A DNA stretch of 64,000 nt from Paenibacillus lacisoli (GCF_030580655.1 NZ_JAUQTB010000011.1:62001-126000), one strand, 5' to 3'. Positions 34,613-43,344 are shown, counted from the stretch's first letter. The notes: generated from the sequence alone by a model not told the origin. Numbers and translations are program-made.

Positions 34613-35485
34613 TTAGTACGAAATGCGGTCGGCCCGCAGTGCTTTGAATTGGATATAGGTCAAGACAGCCAGCACCACCAGGAAGATCATCGATCCGGCA
34701 GAAGCAAGACCAAATTTGTAACTGGAGAAGGCCGTATGGTAAATAAAGGTTGACAGGATCTCTGTCGCATAGTTCGGTCCACCATCGGTCATAACGAAGA
34801 TCAGGTCAAATGCCTTGAACGACTGGATGGTCGTATACGCCACTACAATAGTTGCAGACGGCGCGAGCAGCGGCCATGTCACCGAGCGGAACAGCTGCCA
34901 GCGGCTGCCGCCATCGATACGGGCTGACTCGTACAGCTCCTTCGGAATCGACTGCAGACCTGCGATGAAGACGATCATCATCTGGCCGGCGTGGGCCCAT
35001 ACCTGAACAAACGCAATGGAATATATCGCAATCTTCTTATCACCAATCCAGTTATTGGCCAGCGATCCCAAGTGAGCCGCATCCAGCCCGAGATTGAGCA
35101 TGCCAATCGTGGGATCATAGATGAAGGACCAGATCAGGCCTACCGATACAGACGACAGAATAGCTGGAAAAAAATACAGCGCGCGCAAAAACACGCGCGT
35201 TTTTGTATTTTTGGCCAGCAGCATGGCAAGCACCAAGGAAACGATCGTCTGTATGATAACCACACTGATCATAAATTTCACATTGTTCAGCACGGTTTTC
35301 TGAAAGACGATGCTTTGAAAACTGTCCTTATAGTTATCCAATCCTACCATTTTGTAAGACTCAGATACGCCATCCCAATCGGTGAAGGAGTAAAAGAAGC
35401 CCGCAAGCGTTGGATAGACGAACAGGAACAGATAGAGCAGTGTTCCTGGCAGCAGGAACAACCAGAGCACCTTGCGGTTTCGCAT
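34613..35485 (-). CDS. Sugar-type ABC transporter permease, MalF family
   Basis: This 290-residue CUT1 permease begins RNRKVLWLFLLPGTLLYLFL and has six hydrophobic segments. The loop reads PKELYESARIDGGSRWQLFRSVTWPLLAP (positions about 188-216). The ATG at 35483-35485 is chosen because GGGAGGTAGCT lies directly upstream, seven codons inside the longest frame. It follows the binding-protein gene after a 145-base gap in which no gene or clear terminator was seen, so it probably remains in the operon. Confidence 0.9.
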   Translation of the reverse strand: MRNRKVLWLFLLPGTLLYLFLFVYPTLAGFFYSFTDWDGVSESYKMVGLDNYKDSFQSIVFQKTVLNNVKFMISVVIIQTIVSLVLAMLLAKNTKTRVFLRALYFFPAILSSVSVGLIWSFIYDPTIGMLNLGLDAAHLGSLANNWIGDKKIAIYSIAFVQVWAHAGQMMIVFIAGLQSIPKELYESARIDGGSRWQLFRSVTWPLLAPSATIVVAYTTIQSFKAFDLIFVMTDGGPNYATEILSTFIYHTAFSSYKFGLASAGSMIFLVVLAVLTYIQFKALRADRISY

Positions 35486-35630
35486 AGCTACCTCCCATAT
35501 CAGCATAGCCTCGGAATTCCAGCGGGCAGAATCTACTCAGCAGCCTATAGAGCAAAGGTTTCACCTCGCCTATAAGCTGCATATTGAGCAAAGCCATGGA
35601 ATTGGGGCCATATACTTAGTTCGAACAATT

Positions 35631-36893
35631 TTATTTCGATACGTTCTGATCAACAATCGATTGAGCTTCCTTGGCTGCATCTTCCGGAGAAGAACCGCCA
35701 AGTACGGCCTGAATGGAATTGGTTACAGCCTTTTGATTATCAGCGTTAATGATGGAAAAGCGCGGTTGGAACAAGGTTTTTTTGCTAGTCCAGCTCTCTA
35801 CGACTTTCATCACATCGCTGGAGTAGCTCACATCCTTGACGGTCACGTTCTGACCAGTTGCATTCGCATACTCCGTAGCGACATCCGGCTGACTCAGATA
35901 AGCCAGGAATTTCTTCGCTTCTTCCTGATGCTTGGATTTGCTGTTCACGGCCAGCATAAAGGTTGTTGTGTGCACCCCTTCGTATTTAGCCTGGTCAGCA
36001 CCTACTGTAATCGGGGCCAACAGACCCTGCTCCAGATCCGGATTGGCGGCCTTGTTCTGCGCGAGCTGGTAGGAACCGCTTGCCAGGATAGCTGCTTTCT
36101 CTTGAATGAACAGGGCACCGGCTGCCGCATCTTTTGTCCCAAGCGCATTCGCCTGGAAGTAACCTTTATCGTTAAGCTCTTTAATTTGGCTGAGCGTTTT
36201 CACCCACCACTCATCTGTCAATTTCGCATCGCCTGCTTCCACTTTGGTGAAGATATCTTCGCTCGGCTCGTTATTCATGACCATGGTATTCATAAATTGA
36301 CCCGGACCGATGTCAGCACCTGCAAAAGCGATCGGTGTTACCCCATTATCCTTCAACGTTTGGCACATAGCCAAAAAATCATCCCAATTCGTTGGAGCCT
36401 TGATATTATATTTCTCCAGCATTTTGACATTGTAAATCGGAATGTTATATACAAGCTGATAAGGAACTGCGAGCTGTTTGCCGTCCTTTGCACCGGCTTT
36501 GATCAGATCACTATTATAGTTGTTCAGGAAATCAGAACCTGTCAAATCCGCAAACTGCCCTGCCTTATTCAAGGCTTCGAACTGGGAACCCGGAAAGGAA
36601 GCAAATACATCTCCCACCGAGCCATCCGAGAGCTTGGCTTGGGCTGTAGATTGATATTGGTCTGAAGGCATCGTCTGCATTTCAACTTTAATGTTGGGAT
36701 TGTCAGCCTCGAATTTGTCGATTATGGTATCCAGCGCTTTAACATCTTCACCACGCCAGTGGAGGAAACTCAAAGTTACTTTTCCGTCAGAAGATGAACC
36801 ACCGTCGGAGGAACTGCTGCCGCAGGCAGACAGCACCGTAGTCAGTGTTAGTACGCCTGCCAGCAATATCGATTTTATCTTGAATGATTTCAT
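35631..36893 (-). CDS. Sugar-type ABC substrate-binding lipoprotein
   Basis: This 420-residue family-1 extracellular binding lipoprotein has signal KSFKIKSILLAGVLTLTTVL and lipobox LSAC, followed by a Ser/Gly linker. Mature marks are VTLSFLHWRGEDVKALDTII near 40-59 and NWDDFLAMCQTLKDNGVTPI near 165-184. The ATG at 36891-36893 is chosen because GGGAGG lies seven bases upstream. The gene starts 16 bases after the stop of the SsuD-like gene, so the two are cotranscribed. This family normally binds sugars, glycosides or related compounds. Confidence 0.9.
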   Translation of the reverse strand: MKSFKIKSILLAGVLTLTTVLSACGSSSSDGGSSSDGKVTLSFLHWRGEDVKALDTIIDKFEADNPNIKVEMQTMPSDQYQSTAQAKLSDGSVGDVFASFPGSQFEALNKAGQFADLTGSDFLNNYNSDLIKAGAKDGKQLAVPYQLVYNIPIYNVKMLEKYNIKAPTNWDDFLAMCQTLKDNGVTPIAFAGADIGPGQFMNTMVMNNEPSEDIFTKVEAGDAKLTDEWWVKTLSQIKELNDKGYFQANALGTKDAAAGALFIQEKAAILASGSYQLAQNKAANPDLEQGLLAPITVGADQAKYEGVHTTTFMLAVNSKSKHQEEAKKFLAYLSQPDVATEYANATGQNVTVKDVSYSSDVMKVVESWTSKKTLFQPRFSIINADNQKAVTNSIQAVLGGSSPEDAAKEAQSIVDQNVSK

Positions 36894-36909
36894 AGAATGA
36901 CCTCCCAGA

Positions 36910-38091
36910 TTATTGACCAATTGTTATAGCTGTGTTCTTGCGGGCCCACTTCTGATGGAACAGCTCCATAGCTTCCCGGCCGAAAATTTCGGCTTCTTCC
37001 AGGTGTGGATAACCTGACAGGATAAATGTTGAAACCCCGAGCTCTGCGTATTCAATTAACCGGTCTGTGACCTGATCAGCGGTTCCTACAATGAGAATGG
37101 CTCCGCCGGAGCGTACGAGCGACAAGCCAGTCCACAGGTTAGGACCTACGACAAACTTGTTCTCCTTGGACTGTTCACGAAGCTCGTTCTGGCGGCGCTG
37201 GTTGGTTGCATCCGTTTTGGCAAACTGCTTCTCTGCCTGCTCGATGGCTTCCGGAGAAACCTTGCTGATGAGATCCCAAGCTGCTGCCCAGGCCTCTTCT
37301 TCGGTATCACGGATCAGCACCTGTGCTCGCATTCCGTAGTTCAGCTGCTTGTTCAGACCGTTCTCCTCATTGTAACTTTTACGAACCCGCTCAACGTCTT
37401 CAATCTGCTCCTTGATCCAGGCATGCGGCTCACCCCACAGCAGGAATGTGTCTGCGTATTTCACACCGATTTTCTTCGCCATCTCCGAGCTTCCGCCCAG
37501 GTAGAACGGAGGATGCGGCTTCTGGATGGTCTCGGGTGCATTAACAGGACGGGTGAATTGATAGTATTTACCCTGGAATGGTTCGGGCAGTGCTTCCCCA
37601 CCTTCTCCTCCGTCACTGAATTCGGATGAAGCCATGCCCTTGGACTGGGTCCAGGCCTGCTGCATCACTTCCAGATATTCACCCGCTCGGTCATATCGCT
37701 CATCATGCGCATGAGCCAGCGGATCGCCAAGCTCCTCCAGATCCTGCACCGAGCTGCCGGTCACGACATTAATCATGGCGCGCCCATTGGACAGCACATC
37801 CAGCGCTCCGCCCATACGTGCGGACAGCACAGGCGCCGTCAGACCTGGACGAACAGCTACTAATGGACGAAGGGTTGTCGTATGACTCATCACTGCCGAA
37901 CCTACTACCCATGCATCGAGGCAGGCACCACCTGTCGGAATGAGCACGAATTCGAAGCCGGCATTCTCGGCTGTCTGGGCAACATGAATAAGATAATCCA
38001 AAGAAGCTGTACGTTCAGGCTGAACGCCAACATATTTGCCGTCGCCGGCTGTAGGCAGAAACCATCCGAAAGAGATTTTTTTGTTAGTCAT
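36910..38091 (-). CDS. SsuD-like FMNH2-dependent sulfonate monooxygenase
   Basis: This 393-residue luciferase-like monooxygenase is closest in pattern to alkanesulfonate monooxygenase SsuD, which splits the C-S bond of sulfonates to release sulfite. Shared segments are FGWFLPTAGDGKYVG, VLIPTGGACLDAW (with the SsuD active-site cysteine), LSNGRAMINVVTG, FYLGGSSE, NLWTGLSLVRSGG (the SsuD arginine) and LSGYPHLEEA. Where E. coli SsuD has a histidine in GIRLHVIVR, this protein has GMRAQVLIR, and it carries an extra loop near 150-175, so its substrate probably differs. It heads an operon with a sugar-type importer. A CymR-like palindrome lies upstream. The flavin reductase partner is not in the window. 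Confidence 0.88.
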   Translation of the reverse strand: MTNKKISFGWFLPTAGDGKYVGVQPERTASLDYLIHVAQTAENAGFEFVLIPTGGACLDAWVVGSAVMSHTTTLRPLVAVRPGLTAPVLSARMGGALDVLSNGRAMINVVTGSSVQDLEELGDPLAHAHDERYDRAGEYLEVMQQAWTQSKGMASSEFSDGGEGGEALPEPFQGKYYQFTRPVNAPETIQKPHPPFYLGGSSEMAKKIGVKYADTFLLWGEPHAWIKEQIEDVERVRKSYNEENGLNKQLNYGMRAQVLIRDTEEEAWAAAWDLISKVSPEAIEQAEKQFAKTDATNQRRQNELREQSKENKFVVGPNLWTGLSLVRSGGAILIVGTADQVTDRLIEYAELGVSTFILSGYPHLEEAEIFGREAMELFHQKWARKNTAITIGQ

Positions 38092-38162
38092 AATCAGGTT
38101 CCCTTCTTTACAAGAAAGTTTAATTTTTATCAATTCAATGGTACACTCAAAATAATTCTCAT

Positions 38163-38187
38163 ATTCCCAACCACAATAGTGGGGTAT
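38163..38187. promoter_or_regulatory. CymR-like operator between the SsuD-like and AraC genes
   Basis: ATTCCCAACCA and TAGTGGGGTAT flank CAA, an imperfect 25-base palindrome (8 of 11 positions symmetric). It is the most symmetric copy of the motif found at 24905, 25947, 26086 and 4462. It lies 72 bases before the SsuD-like start and 90 before the AraC start. Confidence 0.5.
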
Positions 38188-38276
38188 TTGTGATTTAAAT
38201 CATAGCAATCCAGTCGAGTTTAGTAAATGTCAATTTGTGCCTATCATTTCTTGTCATTTTGTGTGTGGAGGTAACG

Positions 38277-39161
38277 ATGCGGAATAATGTGCAGGAAGAC
38301 CATCATGAGGAACTTGAACTTTACCTGTTTACCCCTGGCGAGCTTGAAGCAGCCAGTCCAGCTCATCCGCTGAGAATCGGGCATAACCGGGCGAAGCCGA
38401 ATTATCATATCGGGCCTCGAACGACGATCTATTACTATTTGATGTTTGTTATTGAAGGCCGCGGACGGTTTGAACAAAATGGGGGGACCTATGATTTGAG
38501 GGCGAATGATATATTCTGCTTATTTCCAGGCATGACCCATGAATATGCAACGGATCCGGAACACCGGCTTCAGAAGCTATTTATTGCTTTCGACGGGCCT
38601 ATGGCTGCCCAACTGCTGCAGCGAATCGGGCTTACCGCCGAACAGCCCCATCAATCCGGCGTTCTGAATGACCAGCTCGTCCGCCGGATGTGGAACATCC
38701 TGAACGCGGCGTCCAGCCCTGAGCCCGGATCCGCGGAGCTTGGCAGACTGGCCGGTTTTCTGCAGCTGTTTCACGAACTGGAACGGATCACGACGACAGC
38801 CCCGGGTATTGACCAGCCGTTTATTCAGGATTGGCTGGAGCAGGGAATGCATTTTATGAAAGTACATTATACCGAAGGCATAACCGTCGCACAGGCAGCA
38901 GAACATGCCGGGGTAGAACGGACTCATTTTACGAGACGTTTTCATCAGACCTACGGTATAACACCGATTCAATATCTACAGCAGCTCAAAATTGATAAAG
39001 CCAAGGAGCTCCTGAGGGACACCAGCTACACCTTAACTGAAATAGCACAGACTGTCGGTTATCCGGATATGTTCACCTTCTCCAAAGCCTTCAAGAAGCT
39101 GACAGAAACGACACCCAAGCAGTACCGGCTAAGACAGCAAACAGCCCCCTCTCAGGAATGA
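38277..39161 (+). CDS. AraC family regulator with cupin-type sensor domain
   Basis: This 294-residue regulator has an N-terminal cupin-like ligand domain (FVIEGRGRFEQNGGTYDLRANDIFCLFPGMTHEY at positions about 57-90) and a C-terminal double helix-turn-helix (GVERTHFTRRFHQTYGITPI and YPDMFTFSKAFKKLTETTPK). The ATG at 38277 has GGAGG five bases upstream; the frame opens 14 codons earlier. It is divergent from the SsuD/sugar-ABC operon and the obvious candidate to sense its substrate. Such AraC proteins commonly accompany sugar uptake operons in Paenibacillus. Confidence 0.88.
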   Translation: MRNNVQEDHHEELELYLFTPGELEAASPAHPLRIGHNRAKPNYHIGPRTTIYYYLMFVIEGRGRFEQNGGTYDLRANDIFCLFPGMTHEYATDPEHRLQKLFIAFDGPMAAQLLQRIGLTAEQPHQSGVLNDQLVRRMWNILNAASSPEPGSAELGRLAGFLQLFHELERITTTAPGIDQPFIQDWLEQGMHFMKVHYTEGITVAQAAEHAGVERTHFTRRFHQTYGITPIQYLQQLKIDKAKELLRDTSYTLTEIAQTVGYPDMFTFSKAFKKLTETTPKQYRLRQQTAPSQE

Positions 39162-39175
39162 AGAAGGGGCTGTTC
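39140..39175 (+). terminator. Hairpin after the AraC gene
   Basis: AACAGCCCCCT pairs with AGGGGCTGTT around a loop of about 13 bases, with a short T-rich end. It overlaps the last codons of the AraC gene. Confidence 0.6.
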
Positions 39176-39213
39176 TAAATATTCATTATGCTTAAAAAAG
39201 CAGATACTTCTCT

Positions 39214-39720
39214 TCAAATTTTCTTGTAGTAGATGATGGTGGCATCCAGCTGTCCATTCTCTGATATTGCATAATCAGGAATTCTGCCGGCCTGTATATA
39301 ACCCTCAGACTGGTAAAGGAGGTTGGAAGGATCACCCTCACGGGTATCCAGTACCAGCAGTGAACGCCCTCCCTCCTGTGCGCGCTGTTCCACGGTACGC
39401 AGCAGTGCACGCGCAGCTCCGTTTCTACGGTAATCCGGATGTGTCATCAGCTTCGCCACCTCCGCCCGGTGCGCCCCGTTGGGCTTGCCGCACAGCTGAA
39501 GCTGGACAGCCGCAATGACCTTCCCACTCTCTCTGGCCGTATACAGGATCACGCCCGGTTCCAGCACCTGATCCCAATAGGTCATCGCTTCATTACTGGA
39601 GAGCGGCGGCAGAAAGCCGATGGATGCCCCATCTGCAACAACGCGGATTAGAAGGTCTGATAATATTTCCCGATCGCTTTCAATTGCAGTAATCTCTTCT
39701 ATGACAAAGTTTCCTGCCAT
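39214..39720 (-). CDS. GNAT family N-acetyltransferase
   Basis: This 168-residue GNAT enzyme has the acetyl-CoA loop in AEVAKLMTHPDYRRNGAARALL (about 90-111; R-R-N-G-A-A) and LVLDTREGDPSNLLYQSEGY near 126-145. The ATG at 39718-39720 is chosen because GGGGG lies eight bases upstream. It resembles acetyltransferases that inactivate amino-acid analogues or toxins, but no substrate can be assigned. It is a single gene, convergent with the AraC gene. Confidence 0.8.
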   Translation of the reverse strand: MAGNFVIEEITAIESDREILSDLLIRVVADGASIGFLPPLSSNEAMTYWDQVLEPGVILYTARESGKVIAAVQLQLCGKPNGAHRAEVAKLMTHPDYRRNGAARALLRTVEQRAQEGGRSLLVLDTREGDPSNLLYQSEGYIQAGRIPDYAISENGQLDATIIYYKKI

Positions 39721-39806
39721 TATTTTAACCCCCATTCGATTTCTTCACCTGAAACTGAGAAACTGGTTGTCCGCTCACTTCAATCATAAGAGCTCCAGCC
39801 GTATAT

Positions 39807-39842
39807 AAAAAGGGGAATCTCCCTTTCGGAGTTTCCCCTTTT
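39807..39842. terminator. Terminator after the SgrR-like gene
   Basis: AAAAGGGGAA-T-CTCC pairs with GGAG-T-TTCCCCTTTT around CTTTC, with A and T runs on both sides. It overlaps the final base pairs of the SgrR-like gene and works best on the minus strand. Confidence 0.8.
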
Positions 39843-41640
39843 ATCCGCTGCTCTCCATTTCGATGGCAGGATCATACCAAAGCTCTTTGAAATCCACCCA
39901 TCCTCTGGGATGAAGACGTACATGATGCAGGTAAGGCGAAGAAGAGCAGCAGATTATTTTGTTTGCCAGGAAAAGGACAGCTGACTCTTCACGCAGAACA
40001 GCCTCTATTCCAGCCAGCAGCTCTTCTGCCCCTGCCATATGTCCTTGCTCCCATGATCTTATCAGGCCGCTTATCCTGGAAATCTGCTCTGCCTGAAGGT
40101 GATCCCTTATAAAATGGGACTTAACACTTTCAATCAGCCGAATGATGCCTTCTCCAATCAGCAATTCATACAGAATCAGATCCGCTTCCTTCCTGACCGA
40201 AGACTGAAGCAGTTCTTCCCAAGCCACCACCCTGACGTCAAGCGTAATTCCATAACTTTCGAATTCACGGCTCAACCATCTGGCATCGGATTCATGCCTT
40301 CCGTAGGTAAGAAGCTGCAACCGCAGCTTACCGGACGGCAGGCCTGACTGCTCCAGCAGCTCCCTTCCATAGACAGGATTAAAGTCCGCCGGCTGTTGCC
40401 CGGCATGTTCTAAGTTGAAGCCTTGCGATGTTGAATGCCGGGACCTGCCCAGCTCTGCCACCATTCTCGAACGATCGATAAGCTGGTTCAAAGCTTCACG
40501 CAGAGGCTGCAGAGTCAGAAGCTTATCCTTTTGGGATTGGTTCAGCGTCAGCACTGTACAGCCTGTTAATTTCTTATGCTGTGTCCAGTCCGGAACCGAG
40601 CGGCTGGACTCGGGGTGGAGTTCGTCCGTATGGACTCGTAAAAGCGAGTGTCTCTCATCCAGCCGGGTGCCTTCATGCTCCGGAATGGAGTACAATTCCA
40701 CCCGGTCCAGTAAAGTGCGGTGCCCGCTGTAATGATCAAATGCCTCAAGCCTGCACAAATTCGCTGTATGATAAGCTAATCGAAAGGGCCCTGTGCCCAC
40801 CAGCTTACCGCTACGATTGAACTCATTACGCGACACGATCGATGCAGGCGGATAACTTAAATAGGATAAGAGCCGAAAGTTTGGCTGCTTTAGAATCAGC
40901 TCAAGCTTGTATTTCCCTAAAATATGTATAGATTTAATATTTTCAACCAGCCAGCATTGCAGATGGGCCGGATCCATGAGCCGCTCCAGACTGAATTGTA
41001 CGTCCTCGGCTTCCAGCTCCCGGCCCTGATGAAAGAAGATACCTTTACGCAGATCAAACCGCCAACGGGTTCCCTCTGTGCTGCAGCTCCAGTGATGGGC
41101 CAGCCTGCCAACAAATTCTCCTTCGTCTTCACCCTGAACGACCAATGTCTCGAACACCTGGCTCACAATATGGATGTCCAGACCATAAAATGCCTGAGCA
41201 GGGTCAGCCGTCAGCATCTTACGGTAGAGCGGCAGGCGGAGTACCTCCAGGGCATCCTCATCCGAATGCTTCAGGGGAGTGCCAAAGTAGGCATTCAGCC
41301 ACTCTATAAATGAGCCAAGGTTAAAAGAAGTGCCGTGTCCATGTCGTTCTACCAATCTAAATGCTTCTTCCACGCGCCCGCTTTGAACGAGCTCGCCGGC
41401 CGCTTGCTTCAGTGCCGCTTCATATTCAAGCAGAAAAATAATCGTAGACCTGTGCCCCCGACCGCCTCCCGCTGTGTAAACGATCCATTCTCGGTCAGAC
41501 ATCTTATGCAGGATATGCCGCACATTCCGTTTGGTACAGTACAGAATACCTTCAAGCTCGGAACTGCCCGCTTTTACGGGGACAGATAAGGAAGCTCCTA
41601 ATCTGTGGTACATTTCAAGATAGTAATGGAGCAGATGCAT
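39841..41640 (-). CDS. SgrR-like regulator (DNA-binding domain fused to family-5 solute-binding domain)
   Basis: This 599-residue protein has the SgrR architecture. An N-terminal winged-helix domain (LEGILYCTKRNVRHILHKMS, about 26-45) precedes a domain like periplasmic oligopeptide-binding proteins. The latter shows VSQVFETLVVQGEDEG near 160-175, LAHHWSCSTEGTRWRFDLRK near 180-199 and LVGTGPFRLA near 283-292. No signal peptide is present, so it acts in the cytoplasm and senses a ligand. E. coli SgrR responds to sugar-phosphate stress; other members differ. The ATG at 41638-41640 is chosen because GGAGG lies eight bases upstream. No clear target gene is adjacent. Confidence 0.88.
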   Translation of the reverse strand: MHLLHYYLEMYHRLGASLSVPVKAGSSELEGILYCTKRNVRHILHKMSDREWIVYTAGGGRGHRSTIIFLLEYEAALKQAAGELVQSGRVEEAFRLVERHGHGTSFNLGSFIEWLNAYFGTPLKHSDEDALEVLRLPLYRKMLTADPAQAFYGLDIHIVSQVFETLVVQGEDEGEFVGRLAHHWSCSTEGTRWRFDLRKGIFFHQGRELEAEDVQFSLERLMDPAHLQCWLVENIKSIHILGKYKLELILKQPNFRLLSYLSYPPASIVSRNEFNRSGKLVGTGPFRLAYHTANLCRLEAFDHYSGHRTLLDRVELYSIPEHEGTRLDERHSLLRVHTDELHPESSRSVPDWTQHKKLTGCTVLTLNQSQKDKLLTLQPLREALNQLIDRSRMVAELGRSRHSTSQGFNLEHAGQQPADFNPVYGRELLEQSGLPSGKLRLQLLTYGRHESDARWLSREFESYGITLDVRVVAWEELLQSSVRKEADLILYELLIGEGIIRLIESVKSHFIRDHLQAEQISRISGLIRSWEQGHMAGAEELLAGIEAVLREESAVLFLANKIICCSSSPYLHHVRLHPRGWVDFKELWYDPAIEMESSG

Positions 41641-41679
41641 AACAGACGCCTCCCGCATTCGAAATCACGAATATATTGC

Positions 41680-42081
41680 CTACAGCAGCAGGCCTTGTTC
41701 GTGCAGTTGCTCCATGACCAGCTGGCTGACTGAAGATACTCTTTCCCGATCTTTATAGCTCAGCCAGGCGATCTCGGCGATCTCGGCGGCTGCATGGAGT
41801 GTCCCTTCATACTTGGCCAAATAACAAGCCATGACCACCTTTATCCCCTCTGCTTTCCCGTCAGCTTGTGCTTCAAAAGTTCCACAAGACTGAATCGTCT
41901 CCTGCTGAATCTGCACGGACAGCTCTTCCTTGACTTCCCGGATCAGCGCTTCGTGATCATTTTCCCCCGTCTCCCGCTTGCCCCCCGGAATATAATAGTG
42001 TTCCTTCCCATGCGATCGGGCAGCCAGCAGGCGGCCTTCTGAAAGGTGAATCCAGGCAATTTTATCAATGTTATTCATCAT
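41680..42081 (-). CDS. NUDIX hydrolase
   Basis: This 133-residue hydrolase has the NUDIX box GGKRETGENDHEALIREVKEEL (positions about 34-55), which fits G-x5-E-x7-R-E-x2-E-E. It would hydrolyse a nucleoside diphosphate-linked compound. The ATG at 42079-42081 is chosen because AAGGAG lies upstream; the next ATG is equally possible. It follows the YdcZ-like gene by 39 bases and precedes the SgrR-like gene by 39 bases, so a loose operon is possible. Confidence 0.87.
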   Translation of the reverse strand: MMNNIDKIAWIHLSEGRLLAARSHGKEHYYIPGGKRETGENDHEALIREVKEELSVQIQQETIQSCGTFEAQADGKAEGIKVVMACYLAKYEGTLHAAAEIAEIAWLSYKDRERVSSVSQLVMEQLHEQGLLL

Positions 42082-42120
42082 CCATGCTCCTTTATGCTTA
42101 TGCAATATAATGTCACACCA

Positions 42121-42612
42121 TCAGTATCCTTCATGCTGCGAGACTTGTGTTTTCTTCCACTTCCATTTGCTTCGAAGGCTGCCGCCAAACTTGAACACGA
42201 ACACCCCGGCCAGCAGGATAAGTACACCCGTCAGCTTCTGCCAGGTAAACGGCACCTTCTCAAGACCAAGCAGACCGAGTGAATCCCACAGCAGTGCAAA
42301 ACCTAACTGGGACGTTAATACTACGGAGATCGCAAACGTGGGACCGAGCAAGCGTACACCTTTGACGAGAGACATCACGACACCAATTCCGATCACACCG
42401 CTGATCCAGTACCATGGCTTAACATGGTTTAGCTGAAAAGCCTTTGGTCCCTCAACCAGCAGGCTGATGATCAGTGATGCAGCAAACCCTAATCCCAATA
42501 CCAGCGTCGTTGTCGTCCACGAACCCGTCTTCTCATTGACTTTGCTGTTAAAAATATTCTGCAGGCTGACCAGCGAACCTGCAATCACCGCCAGTATGGC
42601 ACCCATCCACAT
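42121..42612 (-). CDS. YdcZ-type (DUF606) small multidrug/DMT-family membrane protein
   Basis: This 163-residue membrane protein has about five hydrophobic helices and the opening WMGAILAVIAGSLVSLQNIF typical of DUF606/YdcZ. Its C-terminal tail is very basic (RSKWKWKKTQ). A second, shorter YdcZ-type gene lies at 43402, with a Crp/Fnr-family gene between them. Pairs of such half-size proteins often work together as heterodimers. The ATG has GGGGG upstream. The cargo is unknown. Confidence 0.82.
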   Translation of the reverse strand: MWMGAILAVIAGSLVSLQNIFNSKVNEKTGSWTTTTLVLGLGFAASLIISLLVEGPKAFQLNHVKPWYWISGVIGIGVVMSLVKGVRLLGPTFAISVVLTSQLGFALLWDSLGLLGLEKVPFTWQKLTGVLILLAGVFVFKFGGSLRSKWKWKKTQVSQHEGY

Positions 42613-42645
42613 CTAAATTCCCCCATCATTCTGTATTCTGTGCTG

Positions 42646-43344
42646 TTATTCATACAAGTTACGGTTAGCTACCGCTGTCAGCGCTTGCCGGTCCTTCACC
42701 AGCAGATAACCCCGGCTGCGCTCGACCATCCCTTCCTCACACATTTTTTGGATAACCCGGTTCAGGTGGCGGTAGCTCGTCCCGATCAGATTGGCTGCAT
42801 CCCGCAGACTGGATGTCTTGAGTTTACCTTTGAACATGGCATTGGATTCGTCAAAGGAGACCGACAGCAGATAGCTGGCCAGCCGGACCTCCACCGGATA
42901 CATTAGGTTAAAGCTGAGAAAGTTGGACTTCAAGTAAAATTTATGGGTCACAATATTCAATAAAAAATTAAGCAGCGGTGCATGATCCTGTCCGTACTTC
43001 ATCAGCCAGCGGCGCTGAATGCCCATCATCGTAACCGGAGATACCGCTTCAACGGTATTAATGATCGGGATACTGCGGACATACTCGATATCACCGATAA
43101 TCTCCAGCGGCGTCTTGAACGACAGGATCAGTGTCTTGCCTTCCGCTGAAGTAGTATAAATTTTGACCTTGCCTTTGACCAGAACATAGAGATGATCAGC
43201 GGCCTCTCCCTGGGAACAGATCAGCTCCCCCTCATCAAAGGTATAAAGAGATAAATGGTTCATCATGGGTCCATTAAACACGTCTTCAATCCCGTGAGCC
43301 TGCAGGTAGTGCTTCAGCTGTGTCTGATCTTGAATCATTTTCAT
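42646..43344 (-). CDS. Crp/Fnr family regulator, YeiL-like
   Basis: This 232-residue regulator has a cyclic-nucleotide-binding-like domain (FDEGELICSQGEAADHLYVL, about 37-56) and a C-terminal helix-turn-helix (SLRDAANLIGTSYRHLNRVI, about 183-202). The recognition helix reads SYRHLNR rather than the R-E-x-x-S-R of CRP and Fnr, so it should not bind TGTGA half sites. There is no N-terminal cysteine cluster for oxygen sensing. The ATG at 43342-43344 is chosen because GAGGTG lies nine bases upstream. It lies between two YdcZ-type genes in the same direction and probably controls them. Confidence 0.87.
   Translation of the reverse strand: MKMIQDQTQLKHYLQAHGIEDVFNGPMMNHLSLYTFDEGELICSQGEAADHLYVLVKGKVKIYTTSAEGKTLILSFKTPLEIIGDIEYVRSIPIINTVEAVSPVTMMGIQRRWLMKYGQDHAPLLNFLLNIVTHKFYLKSNFLSFNLMYPVEVRLASYLLSVSFDESNAMFKGKLKTSSLRDAANLIGTSYRHLNRVIQKMCEEGMVERSRGYLLVKDRQALTAVANRNLYE

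Noticed and set aside
35472..36665. A 397-codon plus-strand frame opposite the sugar-binding lipoprotein gene
   Set aside because: It lies antisense to a well-supported gene and reads as low-complexity, cysteine-rich shadow protein without motifs.
38189..38204. TGTGATTTAAATCATA upstream of the AraC and SsuD-like genes as another Fnr box
   Set aside because: One half site is off consensus (TCATA), the site overlaps the CymR-like palindrome region, and no -10 is placed to suit it. It is AT-rich enough to occur by chance.
42646..43344. The Crp/Fnr-family protein as the activator of nirB
   Set aside because: Its recognition helix lacks the R-E-x-x-S-R pattern needed for TGTGA half sites and it has no oxygen-sensing cysteine cluster, so it is unlikely to bind the box at 7501.
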